Assembly (NCBI GenBank): GCA_009746045.1
Contig: RPFO01000041.1
Span: forward strand, 5,887,323-5,951,322
DNA from: Mesostigma viride
Taxonomy: Eukaryota > Streptophyta > Mesostigmatophyceae > Mesostigmatales > Mesostigmataceae
DNA: 64,000 bases
Direction of reading: 5' to 3'
This document shows positions 42,853-52,111 of this stretch, piece after piece (position 1 is the first letter of the stretch; each line of letters opens with the position of its first letter). The position numbers were made by a program, and so were the translations under genes. A model generated the notes under the pieces. That model saw only the letters and a list, made by a program, of their open reading frames with translations, did no database searches and had not been told where the DNA came from.

Positions 42853-43602
42853 ATGCCCAATTCTGAGGAATTCCGCATTCCCACCGATGAGGAGGTAGCT
42901 GCTCCGCCGGCTGATCCGTTACCGGCTCCGCGTCCGCGCGAGCCAAGGCCGGCTGCGCCATCGTGGCAACAACTTCTTGACGAAGTCACGATTTCGCTTG
43001 ACGAACTCCATCGTCGTCAGCGAGCAGCACTCCCATTGCTCGGGGATTTTCCCGAGGACCCCCAACTGCCGCAGCTGGTGCCGGCCATTCGTGGGCCGTT
43101 GGACCAAATCCGAAACATTCTTTCGGCATTTACGGTCCAGGTCCGGGGCGGTTTCTGGTCGGTGAACGAAGTCACCACCGCCATCGAGGAGCTGGACAAC
43201 GCCATTTCCTCGCTCACCGGATACCAGCGTAATTTGCAAAACTGGGCCTCGACGCGCACGGGGGGCGCGCCGGTGGTCACCACAAATTTATTTCAAGACC
43301 TCGCATTGCTGTCGCTGCTTACACGCGGCGTGCGCAGTCGAGAGCGACAGGTCCTCATCAACCTGGTCGCCTTTCTCGCGGCCTTGCGAGAGTGGATTCC
43401 CGCAGGCTGGGAGTTGCTTTCGATTTTTACTCATCCTCTGCGCCTCGTCGCGCGTCGGCGCATCGCAATTTTTGATCCGACGCAAAACCCGGCGAACACA
43501 CCGGTTTTGATTCATACCGGTGCAGGTCCGGCTCACACGCCGGAAATGGAGGATCCAGAGTTCACCTATCAGTACTGTGATTTTCGCGGCCTCGACTACT
43601 GA
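42853..43602 (+). CDS. Extra 5' ORF of the copia family (ORF0), copy A
   Basis: 249 aa, start ATG at 42853, 24 bases after the LTR, stop before a 162-base spacer to gag. No known domain recognised. It has an acidic/Pro-rich N-terminus (MPNSEEFRIPTDEE...), a helical middle (WQQLLDEVTISLDELHRRQ, AIEELDNAISSLTGYQRNLQ), a hydrophobic helix-rich block (LFQDLALLSLLTRGVRSRER, LINLVAFLAALREW) and a conserved C-terminus YCDFRGLDY. The copy C version (60702-61412) aligns end to end with length changes in multiples of three. Most nucleotide differences are silent, which argues for a functional protein. It could be an accessory gag-like or regulatory protein; no function is claimed. Confidence 0.75.
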   Translation: MPNSEEFRIPTDEEVAAPPADPLPAPRPREPRPAAPSWQQLLDEVTISLDELHRRQRAALPLLGDFPEDPQLPQLVPAIRGPLDQIRNILSAFTVQVRGGFWSVNEVTTAIEELDNAISSLTGYQRNLQNWASTRTGGAPVVTTNLFQDLALLSLLTRGVRSRERQVLINLVAFLAALREWIPAGWELLSIFTHPLRLVARRRIAIFDPTQNPANTPVLIHTGAGPAHTPEMEDPEFTYQYCDFRGLDY

Positions 43603-43764
43603 ATAAATCGGCCCGTTTTCCAGTGCTCGTCGGCGTTTAGTCGACTTTTCAGCGGCGTTTTGCGGGGGCGGCGGCGACACCGGTCCAGGCGGCATTAGTC
43701 GACAGTTTGTAAATACTTTCTTTTGCTGCTTTGCTCAGGTGTTTTGGACAGCTTGTAGTGCATC

Positions 43765-46700
43765 ATGGCAGACGGGCGCCGTAGCAAAGGTGCCCCAGTC
43801 AGTGGAAATAATGGTGGTGCTGGTAGTGGGACAGCTCACGTAGATGACGTGGGTGTCACCGGGGAAATTACCAATGTACATCACAACCCTAATAATTCAC
43901 AAGCTGCACATGGTTTTGATCTCACCACTCAAGGTCTTTTAATTGTTAATCAGCTGCAACCTGTAACCTCAGACTCCAAGCCTAAGCAGGCTGAAGAGTT
44001 TGTGGAAGGATTGGAAGGGTTCCCTAGCTTGTACGGTGGTACAAATTATTATCAGATCTGGATAGGGAGTAGCACTTTTGGCAAGTGTACTGACCAGATT
44101 AACCCTTCAACTGTGTCAACTCGAACCACGAGAACGGACTGAGTTTGGGTATCTTTGTGCGCCTGAGAGTAACTAGCCAAATAACATTTTCTGGCCCACC
44201 CTTGGAACCAAGCATGCTTTTATATCAAATAATGTTTGGGAAATTTGGTTGGTCACATATCCATGCCCTACACCTGCTAAAAATAGCACCCCCCTCAGGG
44301 GGGTACAGTGCACATGGGGTTGGAGACATATATAATGCATTATCGACCATTTACACAAATCAGTTGGCCCTGGCCTTTTAAAGGCAGTTGATTATAATCA
44401 TAGACATGCCATCAATGCATTCAATACATGAAATGTCACAAAACTGTGAACGCTAGCTACAAAATGGCCAAAGCCAGCTGGCACCGTTATAACGGTGCCA
44501 GCTGGCAGGGGTATAAATGGTAGCATAACAACACAAAACTTTATTCCAATTGGCATGAAACAACAAGGGATGCCCAAATGGGCATAATGCACCATACCCA
44601 GGTGATAAAACAAGAGACCATGCCATATAACACATGCCAACATGCCACAAGGGGCCAAAATGGCACTAGCGCGCGCGGTATATATTGCGCATGACTAGCC
44701 AAGGGTGTAGCTAACTGTCAATTAGGCTACCTGGCTAGCTGTATGCCAAACTACAGATCGCGCTTCTGGGTGCGCAGATACTGCCTCCTACGAGGCCCTG
44801 TCAGCTGGGTGCCAGCTGCCAGCGTGCGGGTCGTGCGGCCATTGGCCTCAGCCCACACGCGGCCAGCCGGGCTGCGGGCTGACAGGGGCTGCATGGCACG
44901 CTGGCGGCGGGCGTCGTCGTCGAGGCCAGCCACTGGCCCAGCGTGGAACCTGAGATAAGCCAGCATATAAGACACAAGACCATGTTAAAAAATAGGTGAA
45001 AGGCTCATTAATCAAGGCCTCAAGCGCGCGTCAAAGGGGTGGCAAGGAGCTACATCACTAACGCACCCAATGAATGACAAAACACCTCCACGTTCTTTGC
45101 AACAATAAAGAAAACAAAAGGAACAAGTTGGTAATGCTTCCATGCAGACAGGTATTGGGCATCTCCATGTTTGTCACATGCCATGGATGCAAAATAAGGA
45201 GGTGGGCGTTGGCCAGCAAAACAAGAAGCCATGCCTAAAACTGGTCAGAAAAGAACTTTTCTCGGGATGTTTGAGCCAGGAAAAGCACTGGGTAATCACA
45301 TTTACCATATTACTAACCAATACCAACCGTTATCACGCTATTTCCGTTGCAGCCTCAGCTAACAGCGACCAAACATGGTCTAAAATCTGCTTGACCTGAT
45401 GGTATTCCACAACCATGACAAGCCGATGCGTAGAGGCAGCAAAACAACAAAATGACAATCACAAGCCCTCGATTATAACCCTGATATTAGTTAGAAACAA
45501 TAATACAACCATATACGGTTAACGGAACACGCTAGGAGGCTAGAACGTACCAGGTCGGAACAGCAGATTACCTTTCCTGCGGGAGCCAGAACGCCCGATT
45601 CATGGACGTAGCCTCGAGCCTTTCCTGGCTGCCAGTTCTAGCAAATCTGGTTGGGAACAACGTCAAACGTTTATCCATGCGCAAATATCTCGAAAATTTC
45701 CGCCTAGCGACATGCAGCACTCGCACTGTCACCGCCTGGCCGCTAACATGATTTGCTGCGCCTACCAGCACCCCGAGACCCATCTACGCATCTGCAAACG
45801 TTCCATGGCTAGGGGTATAACGTTTTTATGACTTAAAAAATCATGCCTACAAAATTTGAGTCCACTATGTCAAGCTATTCTCTCGTACCAGTCAGTTGTG
45901 TGCACCGCCATAGCCGTGCGCGTCATTATTTTTCATGCACGTCGGTCCCGTTGGACCATGGTACCCCCCTAACTTTGCTCAAGCATATCTCCCTGGCCAG
46001 GTGTCCAAAGTACGGTCTGAAGTGCTCTACGGAAAGCTGACGTCTAGATCTTTCAATCCCGCCAGGTGGCACCATCAAATTATTTTTGGCGCGGCGCCTG
46101 CAAGGCGCACAAACTCAGTCCGTTAGAGTGGCGCCAGTTCAACTGGCGCCACGAAAACGGACTCAGTACAGTTTAAGGGTTAAGGACCTGACCAGGGAGT
46201 GCAAGAAGGCCAATAAGGCCTGGTCCCTGTATGTAGCTGAGCTGAAGGAGCTGCTTGAAGACCAACGCAAGAAGGTCGGCATCCATTGGCAAGACAAGTA
46301 TCAAGGGTGGGAGGTCAAAGGGGATCTCATCCAGAATTTCCTTAACTATTGCAAAATGGTTGAGGAAGGCAGGGCCCACGGTTTTAACGTGGCAGACAAC
46401 ATAGCCCTGACCAACTGGTTGAAGGTCTCTGGGCTGGATAAGGCCACACGTGGATCCCTCAAGGTCATGTGTGCTCCTCACTCCACCCTGAAGGCCTACA
46501 AGGTCATCATCAAGCAAGCTCTTGAAGCTGAGGAGCTGTTTGAGGGTGGGGTGCCAGCAGTGAAGGCAACCCAGGCAGGTGGGCGTACCCAGGGGGGCTC
46601 CAAATCGTCTGAGGCTGACAGAAGCCAAGGAGGGCGTAGGGGCAACCACAACAAGCGAAAGGCCAATCATTCACCCGACCCTGACGGGAGGTCACACTCC

Positions 46701-46961
46701 GAGTCGGTGTTCAGGCGGGTGGGTGGTCAGCCCAAGCAGGGCAACGCATCTGACAACGGGGGCGGTGGCCAGGGCAAGTCCAAGATCCAATGCTACCTGT
46801 GCAAGGGGTGGGGGCACATCAAGAAGGAGTGTCCCAGCTTCAAGAAGACCCAGGGCCAGGGCAGCAACAAGAATAACAAAAACAAAAACAACAACAAGAA
46901 CAAGTCCCAGGCAGGCCAGCCTTCAAAGGGCAGTCAACAAGAAGACAACAAGGAGCAGTGA
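43765..46961 (+). pseudogene. Gag of copia copy A, interrupted by a piggyBac-like element
   Basis: Coding pieces 43765-44102 and 46184-46961, separated by P1 inserted at a TTAA. Together they correspond to the 371-aa gag of copy C. The first part has a Gly/Asn-rich N-terminus and TNYYQIWIGSSTFGKCTDQI. The second has DLTRECKKANKAW, EDQRKKVGIHWQDKYQGW, a basic Ser/Arg region and a CCHC knuckle CYLCKGWGHIKKEC, ending in an Asn/Lys-rich tail. In this copy the insertion ends the first piece after 13 foreign codons. Confidence 0.88.
44103..46179. mobile_element. piggyBac-like element P1 in copia gag
   Basis: 2,077 bp flanked by TTAA target duplications (44099-44102 and 46180-46183); copy C has the empty site. 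Ends start CCCTTCAACTGTG and finish ACAGTTTAAGGG, an imperfect terminal inverted repeat of about 12-14 bases. TTAA targeting and C/G-run ends are piggyBac features. No transposase domain is seen in P1. It shares its subterminal sequence with P2, including the CCCCCCTCAGGGGGG hairpin at about 44288-44305 and TCTAGATC, GGCGCACAAACTCA near the right end. An internal 34-base palindrome lies at 44473-44506 (GCCAGCTGGCACCGTTA and its complement). Confidence 0.82.
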
Positions 46962-47101
46962 CTGTCTGAGGTAACCCCTACACACCTTAATTCACCCAGG
47001 GGGAGGCCAGGTGCTCCAATGCAGATTTTATATCTGGGCAACAAGAGGGTGATCTCCAGGTTCAGGGTGGCCCCAGGTCACCTGGAGAGGTACAGGTTCC
47101 T

Positions 47102-48143
47102 ATGAAGACGTCCTTGACAGCTGGTGCAGCTGTAAGAATGTCTGACCCCATGCATCCTCGTGCTGGGCACGAGGGTGGACCTCTCATTTTGAGAGAAACC
47201 AATGTACAACCACAGAGGGGTGTGAAGGCCTCTGGTGGTATGCATGTGGTCCCTGCTGGCGGTCCAGGTGTTGGGCATGAGCAGGGTGACTCAGGCTCTG
47301 AGTCAGAACAGGATGGAAGTCAGCATGGTGATGCTGGACAACCTGACAGCACAGTCCTGACTGTGCCAGGGACTGCTTCCTCCGTGTACCAGGAGTTGGG
47401 TGCCCGAATCCACAACATGTTTGGGCATGCCACTTCTCTGTCAAACAACTTTGCCTTCCGTATGGGCAAGGCACCCCTTCTCAAGGCGTGCCAGCAAGCT
47501 GCCTCACGGTGTAAGTGCCAGTTGTCCTCCAACAAGCCCAGGAAATCACATGCCAAAGCTCTACCTCAGAGCATTGGTGATCTGCAGTGTGATATCCAAC
47601 ACATCAGGTGCATGCAACTGTTGGTGTGCGTGGACAGGTACACAAAATACAAGGTGCTAGAGCATTTACCTTCTATGAAGAACAGGTACTTGCTGGCTGC
47701 CCTGCATGCAGAATGTAAGAGCCAAGTTTCCTACCACAAGGATCCAGGTGGACATGCAGTTTCAGCATCTCAAGGGTGATCCCACCCTTCCTGAGTTGCT
47801 GGTTACACCTAGGGAGGCTCATGGGCAGCAGGGTGCTATAGAGAGGGCAATCCAGGAGGTCAAGAAATTGATCATCTCTGAAGACTGGGTACCCTTGTCT
47901 GCACCTGCACTTGTCAGGAGTGCATGGTTGAGGAACGTGGAGCAGCAGCTGAACAGCAGGGTTAACTTCTACTATGATGGAGTTGCTGTCAGCCCAATGG
48001 GTCTATATCATGGCCTGTGCCCACCACATGTGCTGGAGGGCTGGAAACATGCTACACATGTCACCTTTGCCAAGCTGAGGGAGAAGGACCGGGGTTGGAA
48101 GATGCTGGAGCCACAAGTGGGTCAGAAGGTCCTAGCTTGGAAG
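47102..48143 (+). pseudogene. Integrase of copia copy A
   Basis: Starts at an ATG that overlaps a TGA (ATGA at 47102-47105). After about 95 residues of linker comes a pre-integrase zinc region (IHNMFGHATS...CKCQ). The core follows with DIQHI (first Asp), VDMQFQHLK (second Asp) and GAIERAIQEVKKL (Glu). A 4-base insertion near 47704 shifts the frame within the core relative to copy C. After it the frame at 47706-48143 continues to LREKDRGWKMLEP and VLAW, and is then cut by the hairpin insert at 48144. Copy C is the intact reference. Confidence 0.85.
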
Positions 48144-48250
48144 AGTTATATACAACGATTCCTTACGGAATCGATACTAAGCGCTTAGTATCGATTCCGC
48201 AAGGAATCGTTGTATATAACTAAAACGTTTGCTTGCGCCGGCAAGACTAC
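48144..48250. mobile_element. 107-bp insertion with near-perfect 78-base palindrome
   Basis: Absent from copies B and C at this site. Bases 48144-48221 form 39-bp arms with one mismatch and a central AGCGCT, starting AGTTATATACAACG and ending with its complement. Then 29 more bases (with CTTGCGCCGGCAAG) follow. TGGAAG is repeated at both sides (48138-48143 and 48251-48256), fitting a 6-bp target duplication. A minimal foldback/MITE-type element is inferred. Confidence 0.75.
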
Positions 48251-48863
48251 TGGAAGGAACCTAGCCTTTATGGCAAACGTGGTAGCTGGAGTCCTGGGGT
48301 GGTTACCCAGGTTGATGAAGCTAGCCACGCATGCTTGGTCAGCATGGAGGACGAACCAAAGCATGTGCACCGGCTGAGTTGGTCATATGTCAAGCCTAAC
48401 CTGATGAATGAGGGCAGTCAGGCACAAGGCTCACAGGATCTGCAGGATTTTCAGGTCCCAAGTGACATCACTGACGCAACGACCACATCTGTTGCAGGGG
48501 AATCTGTCGGCCCTGGCCAGGTTGCAGAGGTACTTGTTGAACAGGCTGCAAGGTCAACAGCTGGGGAGCCAACTGTCAAGCCCAAGGCTCTAACCAAGCC
48601 CAGGGGGACAAGTTTGGCTGGATTGATTGGGGCTCTACAAAGAGCCAAGAAGCAGCCCAAGGTAGCCAAGCTCAGGTGGCATGGCAATCTGGGGCTGGAC
48701 ACTGCCTTAGAGGTAGACACTAATTCTCAGGTTTCCATCATTGGGACCAGAGCTGCAGCAGGGTACAGCATGACTGAACCCAGCTATCAGTTTGTGTCTG
48801 ACTTCAGTGGCGGGGTACACGTGAAGGTACTGGGTGAGGTATTTGCTGAGCTTCGCTCATTTT
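48251..48863 (+). pseudogene. Integrase C-terminus and start of protease-like region, copy A
   Basis: Reads EPSLYGKRGSWSPGVVTQVDE and EPKHVHRLSWSYVKPNL, similar to the SH3-like end of integrases. It is followed by about 110 residues of linker and then WHGNLGLDTALEVDTNSQVS, where VDTNSQVSIIG looks like the active-site strand of an aspartic protease with DTN instead of DSG/DTG. It is interrupted at 48864 by a 372-bp insertion. Confidence 0.65.
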
Positions 48864-49235
48864 ATATATGACGCGTGGACGGGCTCAAAGGGGACCGACC
48901 TGCCGTAGGTAGCGTAAGACTAGCGCTTGTCACGAGGGTACTGCACCGGCCGGCCCTTTTTGTGCCTAGGCTGAGTGTGGTTCCGGAGTGCAGGCCTAGG
49001 TAGCTTCTAACGTACGTCACTAGACCTTGTTACCTGCGCCAGCCGCCAGGCGTGGCGCATCTGTGATTGGCAGTCAGTACACCTTGTACCTGCGCCAGCC
49101 GGCAGGCCTGCGTGGCGCAATGTGAATGATAGTCAGTACTTAGAGTGGTGTAGGGGACGTAGGGAGGCCTCTTTTCAGCTGGACCAAAAACAAGAAATGT
49201 ATCTATTCCTATCCTTGGACAGGACACGGCATTTT
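48864..49235. mobile_element. 372-bp insertion of unknown type in the protease region
   Basis: Flanked by CATTTT (48858-48863 and 49230-49235), suggesting a 6-bp target duplication. Removing the insert and one CATTTT restores an open frame (FAELRSF then VLEGYQG). Inside are two related blocks, 'ctgcgccagccgccaggcg' at about 49034 and 'ctgcgccagccggcaggc' at about 49089. No ORF motif is seen and no clear terminal inverted repeats. Confidence 0.6.
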
Positions 49236-51071
49236 GTGTCTTGGAGGGCTATCAGGGACCTGCTCTTCTGGGGCAGAATTTCCTATGCCAGGATGGGGTA
49301 GTGATCACGTCCTCTCTCCTGAATAAGGAAGGGGCTGGTCAGGTCCCACTGATTAATTTCAGGACCACTCACCTATCACGTGCAGTAACCAGGTCGGTTA
49401 AGCGTGTGCAGGTGTGCCAGGGGCAGGAGCCCTTGGTTGATGACCTCATACTGCCAGCTGCTAGTCATCCAAGCAGTTTGGGCATTGGTCCTCACTCACT
49501 TGCTGGACACAGCCCTATCAACTACCAAGGCCTGGTGAAGCTCATGTCCTCTCCCATTATGTGTCCCCAGGTCACACTGGGTCTGATTAAATCTGGGGAG
49601 GACTGGATCTCCAAGAAATGCGTGGAACCTGTCAATGACCTGCCTCCTGCACGGCGTCTACTCAAGCTCAAGTTTGTCATCAAGATGAAGGAGGTGGACG
49701 GGGTCAAGGTACCACATGTCAGACCAGTGCTGAATGAGTTCAAGGGTACTGGTGAGTGCACTGCTGAGGAGTTGTATACCCCTGGCATGCTGCATGATAC
49801 TTGGAGGCTGCTGCTGTGTGTATTTCTAGGCCTTCTCAACAAGGGCTTGGACTATGGCTCAGTGGTGATAGACTTCAAGAGGGCATTTCTGGAGGGGGAT
49901 GCAGATGTGGCACAGGAAAAGTGGGAGGGCAAGACGCCTTTCTATGTTAGGGTGCCTGCTGTATGGAAAAGGGACATCCACACGGAGTTCCTTAAAATCC
50001 TCAAGGGCCTGGAGGGCCTGAGGTCAAGTCCAATAATCTGGAGGGTGGAGACTCTCAACCGTTTCCTGAAGGAGCATTGCAACTTGAAGGTCTCTCCTGT
50101 AGACCCCTGTCTGTTTCTGGGGCAATGGGAAGGCCTACCAGTGTATGCTTCGCTGCACGGGGATGACCTACATCTGATAGCTCCCACGTCGTGGCTTATG
50201 TAAGGAGCTGATCTCCATCATTAAGTCCAAGTTTCCTCTGGGTAGGGAGCAATGGCAGGTGGAGAATGAGCCTCTACTGTTTGTGGGCATGGAGGCCACA
50301 CTGGTGAAGAAAGGGGGGGAGTGGCGTATGCTGCTGGTGGGGGGCAATGATTATCAAGAGACCCTCATTAGCAAGCTTCCTCCAACCATCACACAGGCAC
50401 TGTGTCCTATGGTCAGGGGCATGGTTGCTTGGGTGGCAGGCATTTCCAGGCCAGACCTTATGGTCATAGCCAGGTTGCCTGATGACATGCTGGTGGAGCT
50501 AGGGTCTGCCAAGGTGGCTGATCAGGTCAGGGCTTCATCTGGCATTCTGTTGTCTGCAGTGGATTTATCACAACCCATTTGCATGGAGCTGTATGTGGAT
50601 AGCTCAATGGACAGCAGGCAGGTCTCCAAGGTCAGGGGCAGGGCTGCAGGGCTCTTTGTGCTCAGACAGGAAGGCCTGGGGAGTTTGGTGAGCTGGTTTA
50701 GTCGCCTGCACAAACGGGTGGCTGTCAGCAGTGATGTGGCAGAATGCAGGGCTATTTGTGAAGGCATTCACACAAGCCTTTATCTGAAGGAGTTGCTTCA
50801 TCAGATGACTTCTAACACTCCTTGGCCACTTCAGGTTACCACTCTTCTCAAAACAGACTCCATGGGGATGGTGCAGTTTGTGCACAGGCAGATGGCCAGA
50901 AGTAGGGACTTGGATTATCTCCTTCTTAAGGAACTGTCCTCCTTGGCCAACATGGAGCATATCCCTGGGGTTGACAATCCTGCTGATGCTTTGACCAAGC
51001 TAGTGCAGAAGGCAGCAGTGCAATACAAGGTTCTTCAGTCTCTGATGGACCCATCTCAGCAAGCTGTCTAA
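49236..51071 (+). pseudogene. Protease end, reverse transcriptase and RNase H of copia copy A
   Basis: Starts with EGYQGPALLGQNFLCQDG, where LLGQNFL resembles the conserved C-terminal strand of retropepsins. RT blocks of Ty1/copia type: LKLKFVIKMKEVDGVKV, VVIDFKRAFLEGD (first catalytic Asp), ILKGLEGLRSSPIIW, DPCLFLG, and YASLHGDDLHL (HGDD in place of YVDD). A frameshift near 50195-50205 breaks the frame after SWL relative to copy B. RNase H follows: ICMELYVDSSMDSRQV (Asp), SDVAECRAICEG (Glu), KTDSMGMVQFVHRQ (Asp), and NPADALTKLV, typical for copia. Stop at 51069-51071. Confidence 0.85.
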
Positions 51072-52029
51072 GCTGGTGCCTGGTTATAGGGCATTGGAGA
51101 GCAGATTGTGTGGTAGTGTCAGCATTGTGACTGGCATAATACCTGTATTTTAGTCTGTACTAAGGCTCATGGACCATGGTACACTCACTCTGATTTTATT
51201 CAGGATACAGCCAGGTTTTGGCTGGGGTTCATGCTGTTGACTACACAAGGTTGACAGGTCCATTACAGACCATGTATTCTATTTTAAAAGAAATGTATAT
51301 TTGTACATACTTCTCACAATGGTCTGGGAACCTTCATACTGCGGTTTATAGGGCGGGGTTCGATTCCCTGGTATTATGTTTCTACAAGCTGGCCTGTTCA
51401 GGTGTTTGCCTGTTCAGACTTCCCTAGTTCCCCAGGGCAGGATTTAATTGTTGCCTATGTGTTTCATTTTGTCATTTGTTTGCTGTGGCAGTTTACCATC
51501 TGGCAAGTAGACGGGCGCCGTAAGACGGGCGCCAATAGACCCCTGTTGAGAGAATGACAGGCAAACTATTGTAATACGCCTTACTTTGTCAAGTGGTATA
51601 TTAATTGTCATGGATTTATTGTACTTATATTGAATATGTACTGGGTTTTATGGGATTAGTATCTGGGATTAATGTAACTCACCGCCAGAAGGTCATTAAT
51701 TGTACTGGAGGCTCTACCGAGGTGATGGGATTAATTCCTGGAGAAGACCTCATAGAATTAACCTGTATGTATTTAATTTTGTGTGCTTCTAATATCTGGT
51801 GGTACTCTGTAATGCCACTTCCATAGGTTTTTATCCATTTCTCCTGGAATGGTTTTCCCTGTGGCAGATCTGTTTCTTTTCCAGTTCCTTAATTAAAAGA
51901 AAAGGCTGGGGGAATGGCAATGGCCATTAAAGACATCTGTTCAAGCTTCAAGCTGGAGTGAAGGACATCTCAAGCTACTTCAAGGGTCCCTGGCAGGGGA
52001 TGTGATCCCTAAAGAAATGAAGGGATTGG
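51072..52029 (+). other. 3' untranslated region of copia copy A
   Basis: 958 bases between the pol stop and the 3' LTR, conserved in copy B (57252-58201, minus). It contains a tRNA T-arm-like sequence GGGGTTCGATTCCCTGG at about 51355-51371 (a perfect Pol III B-box core GGTTCGATTCC) and two GACGGGCGCC repeats near 51510. It ends in the purine tract before the LTR. Confidence 0.6.
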
Positions 52030-52111
52030 AGTTAACGTAACGGATTTACGTTAGATGGACAGAGATTGTTACGCTCTTTCCAACGGCACCTTGAACGCCT
52101 CATTTGGTTAA
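52030..52111 (+). repeat. 3' LTR of copia copy A, left piece
   Basis: First 82 bases of the LTR (AGTTAACGTAACGG to GGTTAA). It is split at TTAA by element P2 and continues at about 54976. Confidence 0.88.

Noticed and set aside
44743-44975. 70-75-aa ORFs on both strands inside P1 as transposase exons
   Set aside because: No piggyBac motif could be matched; similarity to the P2 tail is too weak to claim.
48233-48871. 212-aa ORF as a separate gene beginning at its first Met
   Set aside because: The Met lies in the inserted hairpin's flank; the homologous frame in copy C is continuous with integrase, so this is a broken pol segment.
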